A stretch of 64,000 nt of DNA from DATAOG01 sp963753685 (GTDB lineage: Bacteria > Pseudomonadota > Alphaproteobacteria > Geminicoccales > Geminicoccaceae). A program made the translations under genes and the position numbers. The DNA lies in the NCBI GenBank assembly GCA_963753685.1, contig CAVWDE010000009.1, forward strand, positions 55,646-119,645. The letters are read 5' to 3'. Shown piece by piece: positions 45,322 through 53,582 of this stretch (the stretch's first letter is position 1; each line of letters starts with the position of its first letter). The notes beneath the pieces are model-generated. The model was not told the DNA's origin and did no database searches. It was given only the letters and a program-made list of their open reading frames with translations.

Positions 45322-47106
45322 ATGGCCAAGATGACAGCAGTGCAGGCGGCGATCCACGTCCTCGAGAGCGAGGGCGTCGAGGCCGTCTTCGGCATTCCGG
45401 GCGCCGCGATCCTGCCCTTGTACGAGGCACTCAAAGGCAGCCGCATCAAGCACTACGTGGTCCGCCACGAGGAGGGCGGCGCGCATGCCGCCGAGGGCTA
45501 CAGCCGTGCCAAAGCCGGAAAGATCGGGATCAACCTCGGCACCTCCGGCCCGGCCGGCACCGACATGATCACCGGCCTCTACTCGGCCATGGCCGACAGC
45601 ATCCCGATCCTTTGCATCACCGGCCAGGCGCCGCGGGCGAAGCTGCACAAGGAGGATTTCCAGGCGATCGACATCGCCGCGATCGCCAAGCCCGTGACCA
45701 AATGGTCGGTCTGCGTCATGGAGGGCGCGCAGGTGCCGTTCGTGCTCCGGCGCGCCTTCCAGATCATGCGCGAGGGCCGCCCTGGCCCGGTCCACATCGA
45801 CCTGCCGATCGACGTCCAGCGCGAGCTGATCGAATACGACCCCGAGGCCGACGCGCCGCTCGCGGTGGTCAGGCCCAAGCCCAACCGAAAGGCGATCGAG
45901 AAGGCACTCGCCATGCTGCTTGACGCCGAGCGGCCGCTGATCGTCGCGGGCGGCGGCGTGATCAACGCCGAGGCCTCCGACCTCCTGGTCAAGCTTGCCG
46001 AGCTCACCAACACACCGGTCGTGCCGACGCTGATGGGCTGGGGCTCGATCCCCGACGATCACCCGCTGCACGCCGGCATGGTCGGCCTCCAGACCCAGCA
46101 CCGCTACGGCAACGCGACCTTCCTCGAGAGCGACTTCGTGCTCGGCATCGGCAACCGCTTCGCCAACCGCCACACCGGCTCGACCGAGGTCTACACGCGC
46201 GGCCGCAAATTCGTGCACGTCGACATCGAGCCGACCCAGATCGGCCGCGTGTTCGGCCCCGACCTCGGGATCGTCGCCGACGCCCGCGAGGCTCTGCTGG
46301 CCTTCCTCGAGGTCGCCCGCGACTGGGACCGGGCCGGCCGTATCCGCCGCCGCAACGCCTGGGTCGCGACGGTCGCCGAGCGCAAGCGGACGATGCTGAG
46401 AAGGACCGATTTCGACAACGTCCCGATCAAGCCGCAGCGCGTGTTCCAGGAGATCAACGCCGCCTTCGACGAGGACACCCGCTTCATCACCGCGATCGGC
46501 CTCGGCCAGATCGCCTCGGGCCAGCTCCAGCGCATCCAGAAACCCAGGCGCTACATCATCTGCGGCCAGGCCGGCCCCTTGGGCTGGGACATCCCGGCGG
46601 CGCTGGGCGCCAAGCTCGCCGAGCCCGAGACCGAGGTCGTGGCGGTCTGCGGCGACTACTCGTTCCAGTTCCTGATCGAGGAGCTCGCGGTCGGCGCCCA
46701 GTACAACATTCCGATCGTGGTCGTCCTGCTCAACAACTCCTACCTCGGCCTGATCCGCCAGGCGGAGCGCGGCTACAACATGGATTTCGAGGTCCAGCTC
46801 GGCTTCGACAACGTCAACGCGCCCGAGGTCAACGGCTACGGCGTCGATCACGTCAAGGCGGCCGAGGCCTTCGGCTGCCTGGCGGCGCGCGTGTTCGAGC
46901 CCAAGGACCTGGCGCCGACGCTGGCCTGGGCGCGCAAGGAAAGTGCCGCGCGCCGTCTGCCGGTCGTCGTCGAGGTCATCCTCGAGCGAGTGACCAACAT
47001 CGCCATGGGCCCGGAGATCGACAAGATCACCGAGTTCGAGGAGATCATCGACCTGCCGAGCGAGATGAGCCTCGAGCCCGAGCCCGCCTGGTCGGCGACC
47101 GAATAG
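45322..47106 (+). CDS. gcl: glyoxylate carboligase (tartronate-semialdehyde synthase)
   Basis: 594 residues. ThDP/FAD enzyme that joins two glyoxylates to tartronate semialdehyde and CO2. The whole sequence tracks E. coli Gcl (NLGTSGPAGTDMITGLYSA, ITGQAPRAKLHKEDFQAIDI, GMVGLQTQHRYGNATFLES, NVPIKPQRVFQEINAAFDED, EVNGYGVDHVKAAEAFGC). ThDP motif CGDYSFQFLIEELAVG is near 450. The unusual point is residue 50: the loop reads VVRHEEGGAHAAEGY, with Glu where E. coli Gcl has Val51. Upstream GGAG is present. The gene precedes glxR; no hydroxypyruvate isomerase gene lies between them. Confidence 0.93.
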   Translation: MAKMTAVQAAIHVLESEGVEAVFGIPGAAILPLYEALKGSRIKHYVVRHEEGGAHAAEGYSRAKAGKIGINLGTSGPAGTDMITGLYSAMADSIPILCITGQAPRAKLHKEDFQAIDIAAIAKPVTKWSVCVMEGAQVPFVLRRAFQIMREGRPGPVHIDLPIDVQRELIEYDPEADAPLAVVRPKPNRKAIEKALAMLLDAERPLIVAGGGVINAEASDLLVKLAELTNTPVVPTLMGWGSIPDDHPLHAGMVGLQTQHRYGNATFLESDFVLGIGNRFANRHTGSTEVYTRGRKFVHVDIEPTQIGRVFGPDLGIVADAREALLAFLEVARDWDRAGRIRRRNAWVATVAERKRTMLRRTDFDNVPIKPQRVFQEINAAFDEDTRFITAIGLGQIASGQLQRIQKPRRYIICGQAGPLGWDIPAALGAKLAEPETEVVAVCGDYSFQFLIEELAVGAQYNIPIVVVLLNNSYLGLIRQAERGYNMDFEVQLGFDNVNAPEVNGYGVDHVKAAEAFGCLAARVFEPKDLAPTLAWARKESAARRLPVVVEVILERVTNIAMGPEIDKITEFEEIIDLPSEMSLEPEPAWSATE

Positions 47107-47149
47107 GATCAGCACTGCGGTCAGACATTCGACAGCGAGGAGCAAGGCA

Positions 47150-48055
47150 ATGAAAATAGGGTTCATCGGGGTCGGCACCATGGGACGGCCGATGGCCGGC
47201 CATCTGATCGAGGGCGGCCACGAGCTTTGGCTGTACGACCTGGCGCCGGTGCCGCAGGCGCTGCTCGAGAAGGGCGCCAAGGCCTGCCGGAGCGGCAAGG
47301 AGGTGGCCAGGGCCGCCGAGGTGATCATCACCATGGTGCCGGACACGCCGCACGTCGAGCAGGCGCTGTTCGGCTCGGACGGGGTCGCGGACGGGCTGAC
47401 CCCCGGCAAGCTCGCGGTCGACATGAGCTCGATCGCGCCACTCGCGACCAGGGAGTTCGCCCGCCGCATCAACCAACTGGGCTGCGACTATCTGGACGCT
47501 CCGGTCTCGGGTGGCGAGGTCGGCGCCAGGGCGGCGAGCCTGACCATCATGGTCGGCGGGCCGGAGGCAGCGTTCGTGCGGGTCAAGCCCCTGCTCGAGC
47601 TGCTCGGCCGGAACATCACCCTGGTCGGCGGCAACGGCGATGGCCAGACCGCCAAGGTCGCCAATCAGATCGTGGTCGCGATGACCATCCAGGCGGTGGG
47701 CGAGGCCCTGGTGTTCGCCTCCAAGGCCGGCGCCGACCCGGCTCGGGTGCGCGCCGCGCTGATGGGCGGCTTCGCGAGCTCGAAGGTGCTCGAGGTCCAC
47801 GGCCAGCGGATGATCGAGCGCAATTTCGAGCCGGGCTTCCGGGTCGAGCTGCACCAGAAGGACCTGGGCCTCGCCCTGGTCGCGGCGCGCATGCTCGGGC
47901 TCTACCTGCCCGGGACGGCAGCCGCCCAGCACCTCTTCAACGCCTGCGCCGCGATGGGCGGCCAAGCCTGGGACCACTCGGCCATGGTGCGCGCGCTCGA
48001 GACCCTCTCCGCCCACGAGATCGGCCACCGCCCCGGCACCGACGTGCTGGACTGA
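47150..48055 (+). CDS. glxR: 2-hydroxy-3-oxopropionate (tartronate semialdehyde) reductase
   Basis: 301 residues, beta-hydroxyacid dehydrogenase family. NAD(P) motif GFIGVGTMGRPMAGHL at the N-terminus, substrate motif DAPVSGGEVGARAASL near 120, catalytic Lys in GQTAKVANQIVVAM (about residue 170) and KDLGLALVAARMLG near 240. It reduces tartronate semialdehyde to D-glycerate. It begins 44 bases after gcl with GAGGAGCAAGGCA upstream. With gcl it forms the glyoxylate-to-glycerate branch that completes ureide use; glycerate kinase lies at 8803-10086. Confidence 0.94.
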   Translation: MKIGFIGVGTMGRPMAGHLIEGGHELWLYDLAPVPQALLEKGAKACRSGKEVARAAEVIITMVPDTPHVEQALFGSDGVADGLTPGKLAVDMSSIAPLATREFARRINQLGCDYLDAPVSGGEVGARAASLTIMVGGPEAAFVRVKPLLELLGRNITLVGGNGDGQTAKVANQIVVAMTIQAVGEALVFASKAGADPARVRAALMGGFASSKVLEVHGQRMIERNFEPGFRVELHQKDLGLALVAARMLGLYLPGTAAAQHLFNACAAMGGQAWDHSAMVRALETLSAHEIGHRPGTDVLD

Positions 48056-48097
48056 CCGCGCCGCAGGCCATGCTCCGGAGGGGCTGTGGCGCGCCGG

Positions 48098-48625
48098 TCA
48101 CTCAGCGGCGACGGCGGGCGCGCGCTCGATGGCCAGATCCAGCGCTACCGGCACCGGATTCTGGATGATGTCGAGCACCGGGCAGTGGCTGTTGACCGCG
48201 TTGCGCAGCATTTCCAGCTGCTCGTCGCTCGCGGTCGATTCCAGCCGCACGGTTCCGGTCACCTTCTGGTAGCCGGGGCGCACCGTGTCGTCGACCGCGA
48301 AGAATCCTTTGAGGTCGATCGTGCCGGAGAGATTCACAGAGACCCGCTTGAGCGGAATGCCGAGCGCTGTGGCGTAGGCGCGGTAGGTGATCTCCTGACA
48401 GGTGCCGAGCGCCGCCAGGATCAGCTCGACCGGATTGGGTCCGGCATCGCCTCCGCCCAGCTCCGGCGGCTCGTCCACCACCAGTTTGTGCTCGCGCACG
48501 GCCACCTCGGAGCGAAGTCCTTCCTGGAGCGCGGATCGCGATTCGAACGTTGCGACCGCACTTTCCGGCTCAGCCTTGAACTTGCTCTGGGTCTGCCCGA
48601 TCAGCTGCCTCAGTGCCTCGCTCAT
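48098..48625 (-). CDS. OsmC family protein
   Basis: 175 residues. OsmC/Ohr fold with the reactive cysteines visible: ILAALGTCQEITYRAYATAL (about residue 82) and NAVNSHCPVLDIIQNPV (about 150). GPNPVELIL precedes the first. The family reduces organic hydroperoxides with thiols. GGGAGG lies 6 bases before ATG at 48625. It converges on glxR with 42 bases between and appears to be a single gene. Confidence 0.9.
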   Translation of the reverse strand: MSEALRQLIGQTQSKFKAEPESAVATFESRSALQEGLRSEVAVREHKLVVDEPPELGGGDAGPNPVELILAALGTCQEITYRAYATALGIPLKRVSVNLSGTIDLKGFFAVDDTVRPGYQKVTGTVRLESTASDEQLEMLRNAVNSHCPVLDIIQNPVPVALDLAIERAPAVAAE

Positions 48626-48908
48626 GGATCGCCTCCCACCGTTCTATCAAGCTATCTCATTCGATACGTCGTTACAGTTTTGTCCTACGTGCTCGATCTC
48701 ACTGTCAACGACGAAGCTGGAATTTGTAGGACTCCAAAGTCAGGAACCTCTTTTTGATTCTCCCCGATATCCGCCCCGATCATACCGCCTAGGTCAGCGG
48801 CGATGCGAGTGCATCGGCGCGCCCTGCGCGTCCGGCCTCCCGGAGGCCGGCTTGCCGACCCGTGGCTTTGCTTCATAGTGCCCGGTCGAAGCACGGGAGG
48901 GGAGCGGG
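48626..48908. promoter_or_regulatory. 283-bp divergent intergenic region, AT-rich
   Basis: Between OsmC (minus) and the ring-opening amidohydrolase (plus). It is clearly less GC-rich than its neighbours (48645-48770). It must contain two promoters. I see no sigma-EcfG match (GGAACC at about 48753 has no CGTT partner at 16-17 bases), no strong hairpin and no gene. Confidence 0.4.
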
Positions 48909-50033
48909 ATGCGGCAGGCTTACGTGCACCGGCTGAGCGCGGCCGGGCCTGATGACGCCGAGGGGTTGGAGGACGCGATCGCGCGTGGCGCGCTCATTGC
49001 CGCGAGCATCCGGGCGATCCTCGGCAAGACCGAGGGCAACGGCTGCGTCAACGACTTCACGCGCGGCTTTGCGACCCAGTCGCTGCGGCTGGCCCTCGCG
49101 CGCGCGACCGGCGATCCTGCTGCCAGCGAGCGGATCTGCATGGTGATGTCGGGCGGCACCGAGGGGGTGCTGGCGCCACACTGGCTGGTGCTGGAGGTGC
49201 GGCCGGCGCCGGCGGGCTCGATCGCCGATCCGGCGGGCGCGCTCGCGATCGGCGTGGCGCGGACCGCCGAGCTGGCGCCCGAGGCGATCGGCCGGCGCGC
49301 ACAGGCGCTCGCGGTCGCGGATGCGGTCCGGGCGGCGATGGCGGAGGCCGCGATCGAGGGGCCCGATGCGGTCCACTATGTCCAGGTCAAATGCCCGCTG
49401 CTGACCGCCGGGCGGGTCGAGGCCGCGGCCCGGCGCGGGGCCACCACGGCCACCGGCGATACCCTGAAAAGCATGGCGCTCTCGCGCGGGGCAAGCGCGC
49501 TCGGGGTGGCCCTGGCACTCGGCGAAACCCCGCCGGAGCGGGTGAGCGATGCCGCGATCGGGGCCGCACTCGAGCTGTTCTCGAGCCGCGCGAGCTGCTC
49601 GGCCGGCGTCGAGCTGATGTACAACGAGATCGTCGTGCTGGGCCTGAGCCGGGAGTGGACCGGGCCGCTCGGCATCGATCACGCCCTGATGACCGATCCG
49701 ATCGATGTCGCCCCGGTCCGGCAGCTGCTGGCCCGACTCGGCGTGGACGAGCCCGGCGCGGACGGTAGCGCTAAGATCCGGGCCCTGCTCGCCAAGGCCG
49801 AGCCCCCGCGCTCCGGGCGCATCCGCGGTTTTCGCCACACCATGCTCGACGACAGCGACATCGCCGCCACCCGCCACGCCCGCGCGGCGGTCGGCGGCGC
49901 GCTTGCGAGCTTGGTCGGCCACGGCGAGATCTACGTCTCGGGCGGCGCCGAGCACCAGGGGCCGGACGGCGGCGGCCCGGTCGCGGTGATCGTTGAGCGC
50001 CGGCCGGCGCCGGACAACCCGCCCGGCAGGTAG
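48909..50033 (+). CDS. ring-opening amidohydrolase (cyanuric acid hydrolase/barbiturase family)
   Basis: 374 residues, the family's usual length. The fold has three repeats, each with a Lys and a Ser, and all six are visible: K40 (ILGKTEGNG) with S81 (MVMSGGTEGVLAPH), K161 (VQVKCPLLT) with S231 (SCSAGVELMYNE), K296 (LAKAEPP) with S344 (YVSGGAEHQGPDGGGPVAVI). The enzymes hydrolyse cyclic imides such as cyanuric acid or barbiturate. Cyanuric acid is xenobiotic and barbiturate comes from oxidative pyrimidine use; here the gene sits at the end of a purine cluster, which suggests a nucleobase-derived ring. The substrate is not determinable from sequence. Confidence 0.9.
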   Translation: MRQAYVHRLSAAGPDDAEGLEDAIARGALIAASIRAILGKTEGNGCVNDFTRGFATQSLRLALARATGDPAASERICMVMSGGTEGVLAPHWLVLEVRPAPAGSIADPAGALAIGVARTAELAPEAIGRRAQALAVADAVRAAMAEAAIEGPDAVHYVQVKCPLLTAGRVEAAARRGATTATGDTLKSMALSRGASALGVALALGETPPERVSDAAIGAALELFSSRASCSAGVELMYNEIVVLGLSREWTGPLGIDHALMTDPIDVAPVRQLLARLGVDEPGADGSAKIRALLAKAEPPRSGRIRGFRHTMLDDSDIAATRHARAAVGGALASLVGHGEIYVSGGAEHQGPDGGGPVAVIVERRPAPDNPPGR

Positions 50034-50100
50034 CTCATTGGTACCGCGCGTCGCTGAAGGGTGCCCGCCGGCTCGTGCATGGCTGCATGCACCGTTCGGG

Positions 50101-50124
50101 CGCGCTCGCCCTCGGGCGAGCGCG
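50101..50124. terminator. bidirectional hairpin between convergent genes
   Basis: CGCGCTCGCC, loop CTCG, GGCGAGCGCG: a perfect 10-bp stem between the amidohydrolase stop (50033) and the DUF3309 stop (50130). It is placed where a shared terminator is expected; T-tracts are weak on both sides. Confidence 0.55.
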
Positions 50125-50129
50125 GTCGT

Positions 50130-50285
50130 TCATATTCGGCCGAGCAGCAGCAGGATCACGATGATGATGAGCACCAAACCGAGGCCACCGCTCGGATAGT
50201 AGCCCCAGCCTGAGCTGTAGGGCCAGGTGGGCAACGAGCCGATCAAGATCAGAATCAGGATGATCAGAAGAACCGTACCCAACAT
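50130..50285 (-). CDS. DUF3309 family small membrane protein
   Basis: 51 residues, two hydrophobic segments joined by a Pro/Tyr/Gly turn: MLGTVLLIILILILIGSLP, then WPYSSGWGYYPSGGLGL, then a run of Ile/Val/Leu ending LLLLGRI. This is the characteristic DUF3309 pattern seen across alphaproteobacteria, usually stress-induced; function unknown. GGAGG lies 8 bases upstream of ATG at 50285. Downstream of csbD on the same strand, but a strong hairpin lies between them. Confidence 0.85.
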   Translation of the reverse strand: MLGTVLLIILILILIGSLPTWPYSSGWGYYPSGGLGLVLIIIVILLLLGRI

Positions 50286-50325
50286 CACCACGACCTCCGC
50301 TCGCGCGCAGCTGCGCTGGTGAAAG

Positions 50326-50360
50326 AACGTTGGTCGGCGCCTCGGGCGCCGACCAACGTT
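50326..50360 (-). terminator. 16-bp perfect hairpin downstream of csbD
   Basis: AACGTTGGTCGGCGCC (50326-50341) and its exact complement (50345-50360) are separated by only TCG. It starts 20 bases after the csbD stop and 41 bases before the DUF3309 start on the minus strand. Followed by CTTTC, a weak U-tract. Probably an intrinsic terminator or RNA-stabilising hairpin that separates the two genes. Confidence 0.65.
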
Positions 50361-50379
50361 AGGCTATTCCGGGTCCTGG

Positions 50380-50577
50380 CTAGAGCCGGGACTCCCAGTC
50401 CTTGACCTGGCGTTCGGCCTCGTCCTGGGCGATGCCGTACCGTTCCTGGATCCGGCCGACCAGTTCCTTGCGGTTACCCTCGACCACGTCGAGATCGTCG
50501 TTGGTGAGCTTGCCCCATTGCTGTTGCACTTTGCCCTGGAACTGCTTCCAGTTGCCTTGGACGCGATCCCAATTCAT
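50380..50577 (-). CDS. CsbD family general-stress protein
   Basis: 65 residues. Family signature WDRVQGNWKQFQGKVQQQWG, then LTNDDLDVVEGNRKELVGR, then RYGIAQDEAERQVKDWE. These are small helical proteins strongly induced by general stress in alphaproteobacteria and Bacillus. ATG at 50577 is chosen because GGAGG is 6 bases upstream; the ATG at 50583 abuts GGAGG too closely. A sigma-EcfG-like promoter is placed 44-68 bases upstream. Confidence 0.92.
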   Translation of the reverse strand: MNWDRVQGNWKQFQGKVQQQWGKLTNDDLDVVEGNRKELVGRIQERYGIAQDEAERQVKDWESRL

Positions 50578-50620
50578 TGTCATCCTCCTTGCTTACACGA
50601 CTCGTTGCCGTGCTCAGACT

Positions 50621-50645
50621 AACACCAACACAACGAGCCAGTTCC
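50621..50645 (-). promoter_or_regulatory. sigma-EcfG-like promoter for csbD
   Basis: On the minus strand, GGGAAC with its GGAAC at 50645-50641, then 16 bases, then TGTT at 50624-50621. The consensus is GGAAC-N16/17-CGTT; one base in the -10 differs. The inferred transcript start leaves a leader of about 35 bases before the csbD ATG. Confidence 0.55.
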
Positions 50646-51030
50646 CGGAGAATCTCGTAGTCGAGATATTCCCAGGATCGAGCAGCTCCGCGTGATTTGG
50701 TTGAGAGATAGGTTGTTCTACTGAGTTTCTTTTTCGATCTTCTGGTCGATACCTTCGTGCTCGACGGTACCGGCGCCGGCCTCGCCGAGCCGCACGCTCG
50801 CCGCCCGCTTCTCGGTGGCATCGCCGCGAGCGGCGAGCACCGGCCACTGCGCCCAGGCGCGACGCCGAACAGGGTGGGTTTGCAGCCAGGCATGGGGCCC
50901 TCCAGGGATGCTCGGAGCGAGCCATCCGCTGACGACAGCGGCAGCTCCGGCTCGCGGATTGCGAACGCTCTACCAACCCCCGGGAGCGACTGTAGTTCCC
51001 CGGGCGGCGCCCGGAACCAGCGGCACGGCG
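50646..51030. other. 385-bp gap between csbD promoter and the yihY end
   Basis: No recognisable gene. A possible 40-residue minus-strand frame runs from GTG at 50840 to TAG at 50718; it is charged and polar (GDATEKRAASVRLGEAG) and lacks a clear ribosome site. I rate it as unlikely to moderately possible. The longer frames crossing here are low-complexity Arg/Pro/Ser-rich and look like noise. Confidence 0.3.
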
Positions 51031-52018
51031 TCAGGGCACCTTGCCGAGATCGTCGGCGACGAACGCGCCGCGCGCGCCCATCGGCCTGGGCCGGCCGGTA
51101 GTCGTGTCCCTGGCGGTCTGATGCTCCATCTCGGCGTTCAACTCCGCCCCGAGCAGGACGACGAACGCCGAGAGCCAGAACCACATCAGCAAAGCGACCA
51201 CCGCACTCAGGGTCCCATAGGTTGCGCTGTAATTGGCGAAGTTGGCGGCGTACAGGGCGAACCCGAGGGATGCCAGCAGCCAGAGGCCGACCGCCGCGAG
51301 CGCGCCCCAGCTGACCCACCGCGTCTTGGCTGGCGCGCGGCTCGGCCCGAAGCGGTAGATGCGCGCCCAGGCCGATCACCATCACCAGCGCCAGGATCAG
51401 CCAGGTGAGGCCGGTGATCAGCACCTGCGCCAGCCCGCCGAGCGGCAGGAACTGGAGCGCGACCGGCAGCGCCACGACCACGAGCAGCGACACGATGGCG
51501 GCCGCCATCAGGCCGACGGTAAACGCAAAGGCCACCAGATAAAACCTGATGAAGCCGCGCTTCTCGTCCTCCTGATAGGCGATGTTGAGCGCGGTCATCA
51601 GGGCGCGCACGCCGGCCCCAGCGCTCCAGAGCGCGATCAGGGTGGCGACCAGAGCGCCCAGCCCGAGGCTGCTGGTGCGCGCGGAGGCGACCGAGCGCAG
51701 CTGATCGCCGATCAGGGCGAGCGCGTCGCCCGGCACCACCCGTTCGAGCAGCTGGATCTGCTGCTGCACCTGGCTCGGATCGGCGACGATGCCGTAGAGC
51801 GAGACGAACGCCGTGATCGCCGGGAAGATCGCCAGCAGGCTGTAGAAGGCCACGCCGGCAGCGATCATCGAGACGTTGTCCTTGCCGATCTGCCCCCAGA
51901 CCCGCCACAGGATGTCGCGCCAGCCGGGGCGTGGGATCTCGCTCGGCCGTTCGGCGCTCCGGCCACGGCCGTCCTCCACCCCCGGTTCGGGCGCAGGCTG
52001 CTGGACGGAGCGCCGCAT
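51031..52018 (-). CDS. YihY/virulence factor BrkB family membrane protein (one frameshift)
   Basis: Inner-membrane protein with about six helices. GWRDILWRVWGQIGKDNVSM is the family N-terminus, AAGVAFYSLLAIFPAITAFV helix one, ARTSSLGLGALVATLIALWS helix two, then ALNIAYQEDEKRGFIRFYLV. After VMVIGLGA one extra base near 51358-51361 shifts the frame; the rest (IYRFGPSR, then WVSWGALAAVGLWLLASLGF, ANFANYSATYGTLSAVVALL, MWFWLSAFVVLLGAELNAE) ends at 51031. Removing it gives 328 residues, the family norm. Start ATG at 52018 is inferred; the frame continues upstream into DUF3618 sequence. Once called a ribonuclease, its function is unknown. Confidence 0.8.
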
Positions 52019-52053
52019 CGGTCGCTGAATGCTCCGGATTGGTGTCGCCGCAA

Positions 52054-53193
52054 TCAGGGCCTGGGCTCGTGCGGGGCCCAGCCCCTGCCGGTCCGCCTCG
52101 CGCCTGGCCGCCTCGGTGGCGACGTCCGCGACGCTCTCGACCTTGTGGCGGGCGGCTTCGGCGGCCGCCTCGAGGCCCTCGCGGCTCAGCCCCTGCGCTT
52201 CCGCCTCGTCCTGCGCCGCGGTGTAGGCGGCACCCGCGGTCGCCTTGGCCTTGGCGTATTCCTCGCGGCCCGCGGCCCGGGCGCGCTGCCTGAACTGGTC
52301 GCTGGTGTCGCCCATGAAGCTCGTCCTCGCGCCGGCTGGGCGGCAGCGCCGCGCCGAGCGCGGCGCCGATCGCGAGGCCGACCGCGCCGAGCACCAGAGG
52401 TTGCCGGTGCAGCGTCTCGAGGAAGCCTTCCCGTGCCCGCTCGCCATAGCGCCGCGCCTGGGCACCGGTCCGCCGGGCCTGGCGCGCCACGCCGGCACCC
52501 ATGCCGACGGCCTGTTCGCGGGCGCCGCGCGCAAAGCGCCCCATCCCCTCTTTCGCGCCGCTGGCCGTTTGCCGCACGCCTTCGCTCGCCGCGCGGAAGC
52601 CCTCCCGGCTTCGCTCGGCGGCGTCGCTCACACCTGCCTTCGCCCGCCGGGCCGCCTCGCTCAGGCCCTCTTCGGCGCCCGCGGCCGCGTCCCACGCGCG
52701 CTCACCAAGGCCGGCGCCGACCTCGTCCGCGCCATAAACGCCGGCCGCCGCGGAGCCGTGCATCGAGGCGCCCTCGATCGTCGTCCTCATCCCAGACGGT
52801 GGCCGAGCGCGCCTCGTACGCCGCCCAGGACTCGGGATCCGACGGGTCGTCCGGATCCGGAGGATAGTCGGGTACGAAGTCGGCTGCGCGCGGCAGGACA
52901 ACCTCGCGCCTGGAACCGGAGACCATCATCCAGGCGAGCCCGACCCCGACCAGCACGACCGGCACCGGGTTCTGGCGCACCGTGTCGCCGAAGTTGCGTG
53001 CAAACTCGCCGCCGTTGTCGCGCAGGTAGTGGGCGACCTGGTCGACCAGCTGCCCGGGCGACAGGCGCTCCTGGATCGCGTCCAGAGTCCGTTCGACATC
53101 GGCGCGGCTTTCGCGCACCTCGCGCTCGAGCTCGGCCGGCGACCTCGAGCCGGGATCGGTGGCGCGGGCAAAGTCGCTGGGGTGGCTGGTCAT
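52054..53193 (-). pseudogene. DUF3618 domain stress protein, broken by two or three indels
   Basis: The N-terminus (RSPAELEREVRESRADVERT, LDAIQERLSPGQLVDQVAHY) is a clean DUF3618 domain from ATG at 53193, followed by VPVVLVGVGLAWMMV. After an extra base near 52790 the protein continues in a second frame as Ala/Gly/Arg-rich repeats with RQPLVLGAVGLAIGAALGAA and REDEL. After another near 52317 it continues as MGDTSDQFRQRARAAGREEY and AYTAAQDEAEAQGLSREGLE. A third would reach TGA at 52054, giving about 378 residues; that last step is inferred. Function unknown; the family is stress- and starvation-associated. ATGA overlap with the DUF1469 gene. Confidence 0.7.
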
Positions 53194-53582
53194 GGCATTT
53201 GCTCCTCGACGACGTGCGCATCCCGCTTGAGGGCATCGACCGTCCGGTTGGGGGCGAGGTTGCTGGCCTTGAGATCGCGCAGGCCCTTGTACACCAGCGC
53301 GTAGGCGATCAGTGCGACCACCGCGCCGACAATCAGCGCCGCGACCGCCGGCGGCACGCCGGCCTCGGCGATCGCGACCACCAGCGCCTGCAGGAGCACG
53401 AGCAGCGCCGCGAGTGCCAGGATGCCGCCGGCGGCGATCGCGGCGACCGCGGTGCCCGCCTGACCGATCTTCTCCGCGGTCTCGGCGCGCGCCAGCTGGA
53501 TTTCCTTGCGAAACAGGGTCGCGATGTTGCCGCCGAGGTCGGCCATCAGGCCTTTGAGCGACCGGTCGTCGGTTTGCATCAT
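53190..53582 (-). CDS. phage holin superfamily / DUF1469 membrane protein
   Basis: 130 residues. An amphipathic N-terminus (SLKGLMADLGGNIATLFRKE, IQLARAETAEK) is followed by two long hydrophobic segments (GILALAALLVLLQALVVAIA and PAVAALIVGAVVALIAYALV) and a polar tail. The family is named after holins but in alphaproteobacteria it is a membrane protein of stress operons, not a phage gene. Its start overlaps the preceding stop and its end overlaps the DUF3618 gene by ATGA. Confidence 0.87.
   Translation of the reverse strand: MMQTDDRSLKGLMADLGGNIATLFRKEIQLARAETAEKIGQAGTAVAAIAAGGILALAALLVLLQALVVAIAEAGVPPAVAALIVGAVVALIAYALVYKGLRDLKASNLAPNRTVDALKRDAHVVEEQMP

Noticed and set aside
50718..50840. 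40-residue minus-strand frame beside csbD
   Set aside because: Looks mildly protein-like, but has only a GTG start without a ribosome site and no recognised family; noted in the gap entry only.
53190..53582. Possible prophage remnant because of the holin-superfamily match
   Set aside because: DUF1469 proteins are common in bacterial stress operons. No other phage gene, integrase or attachment site is near.
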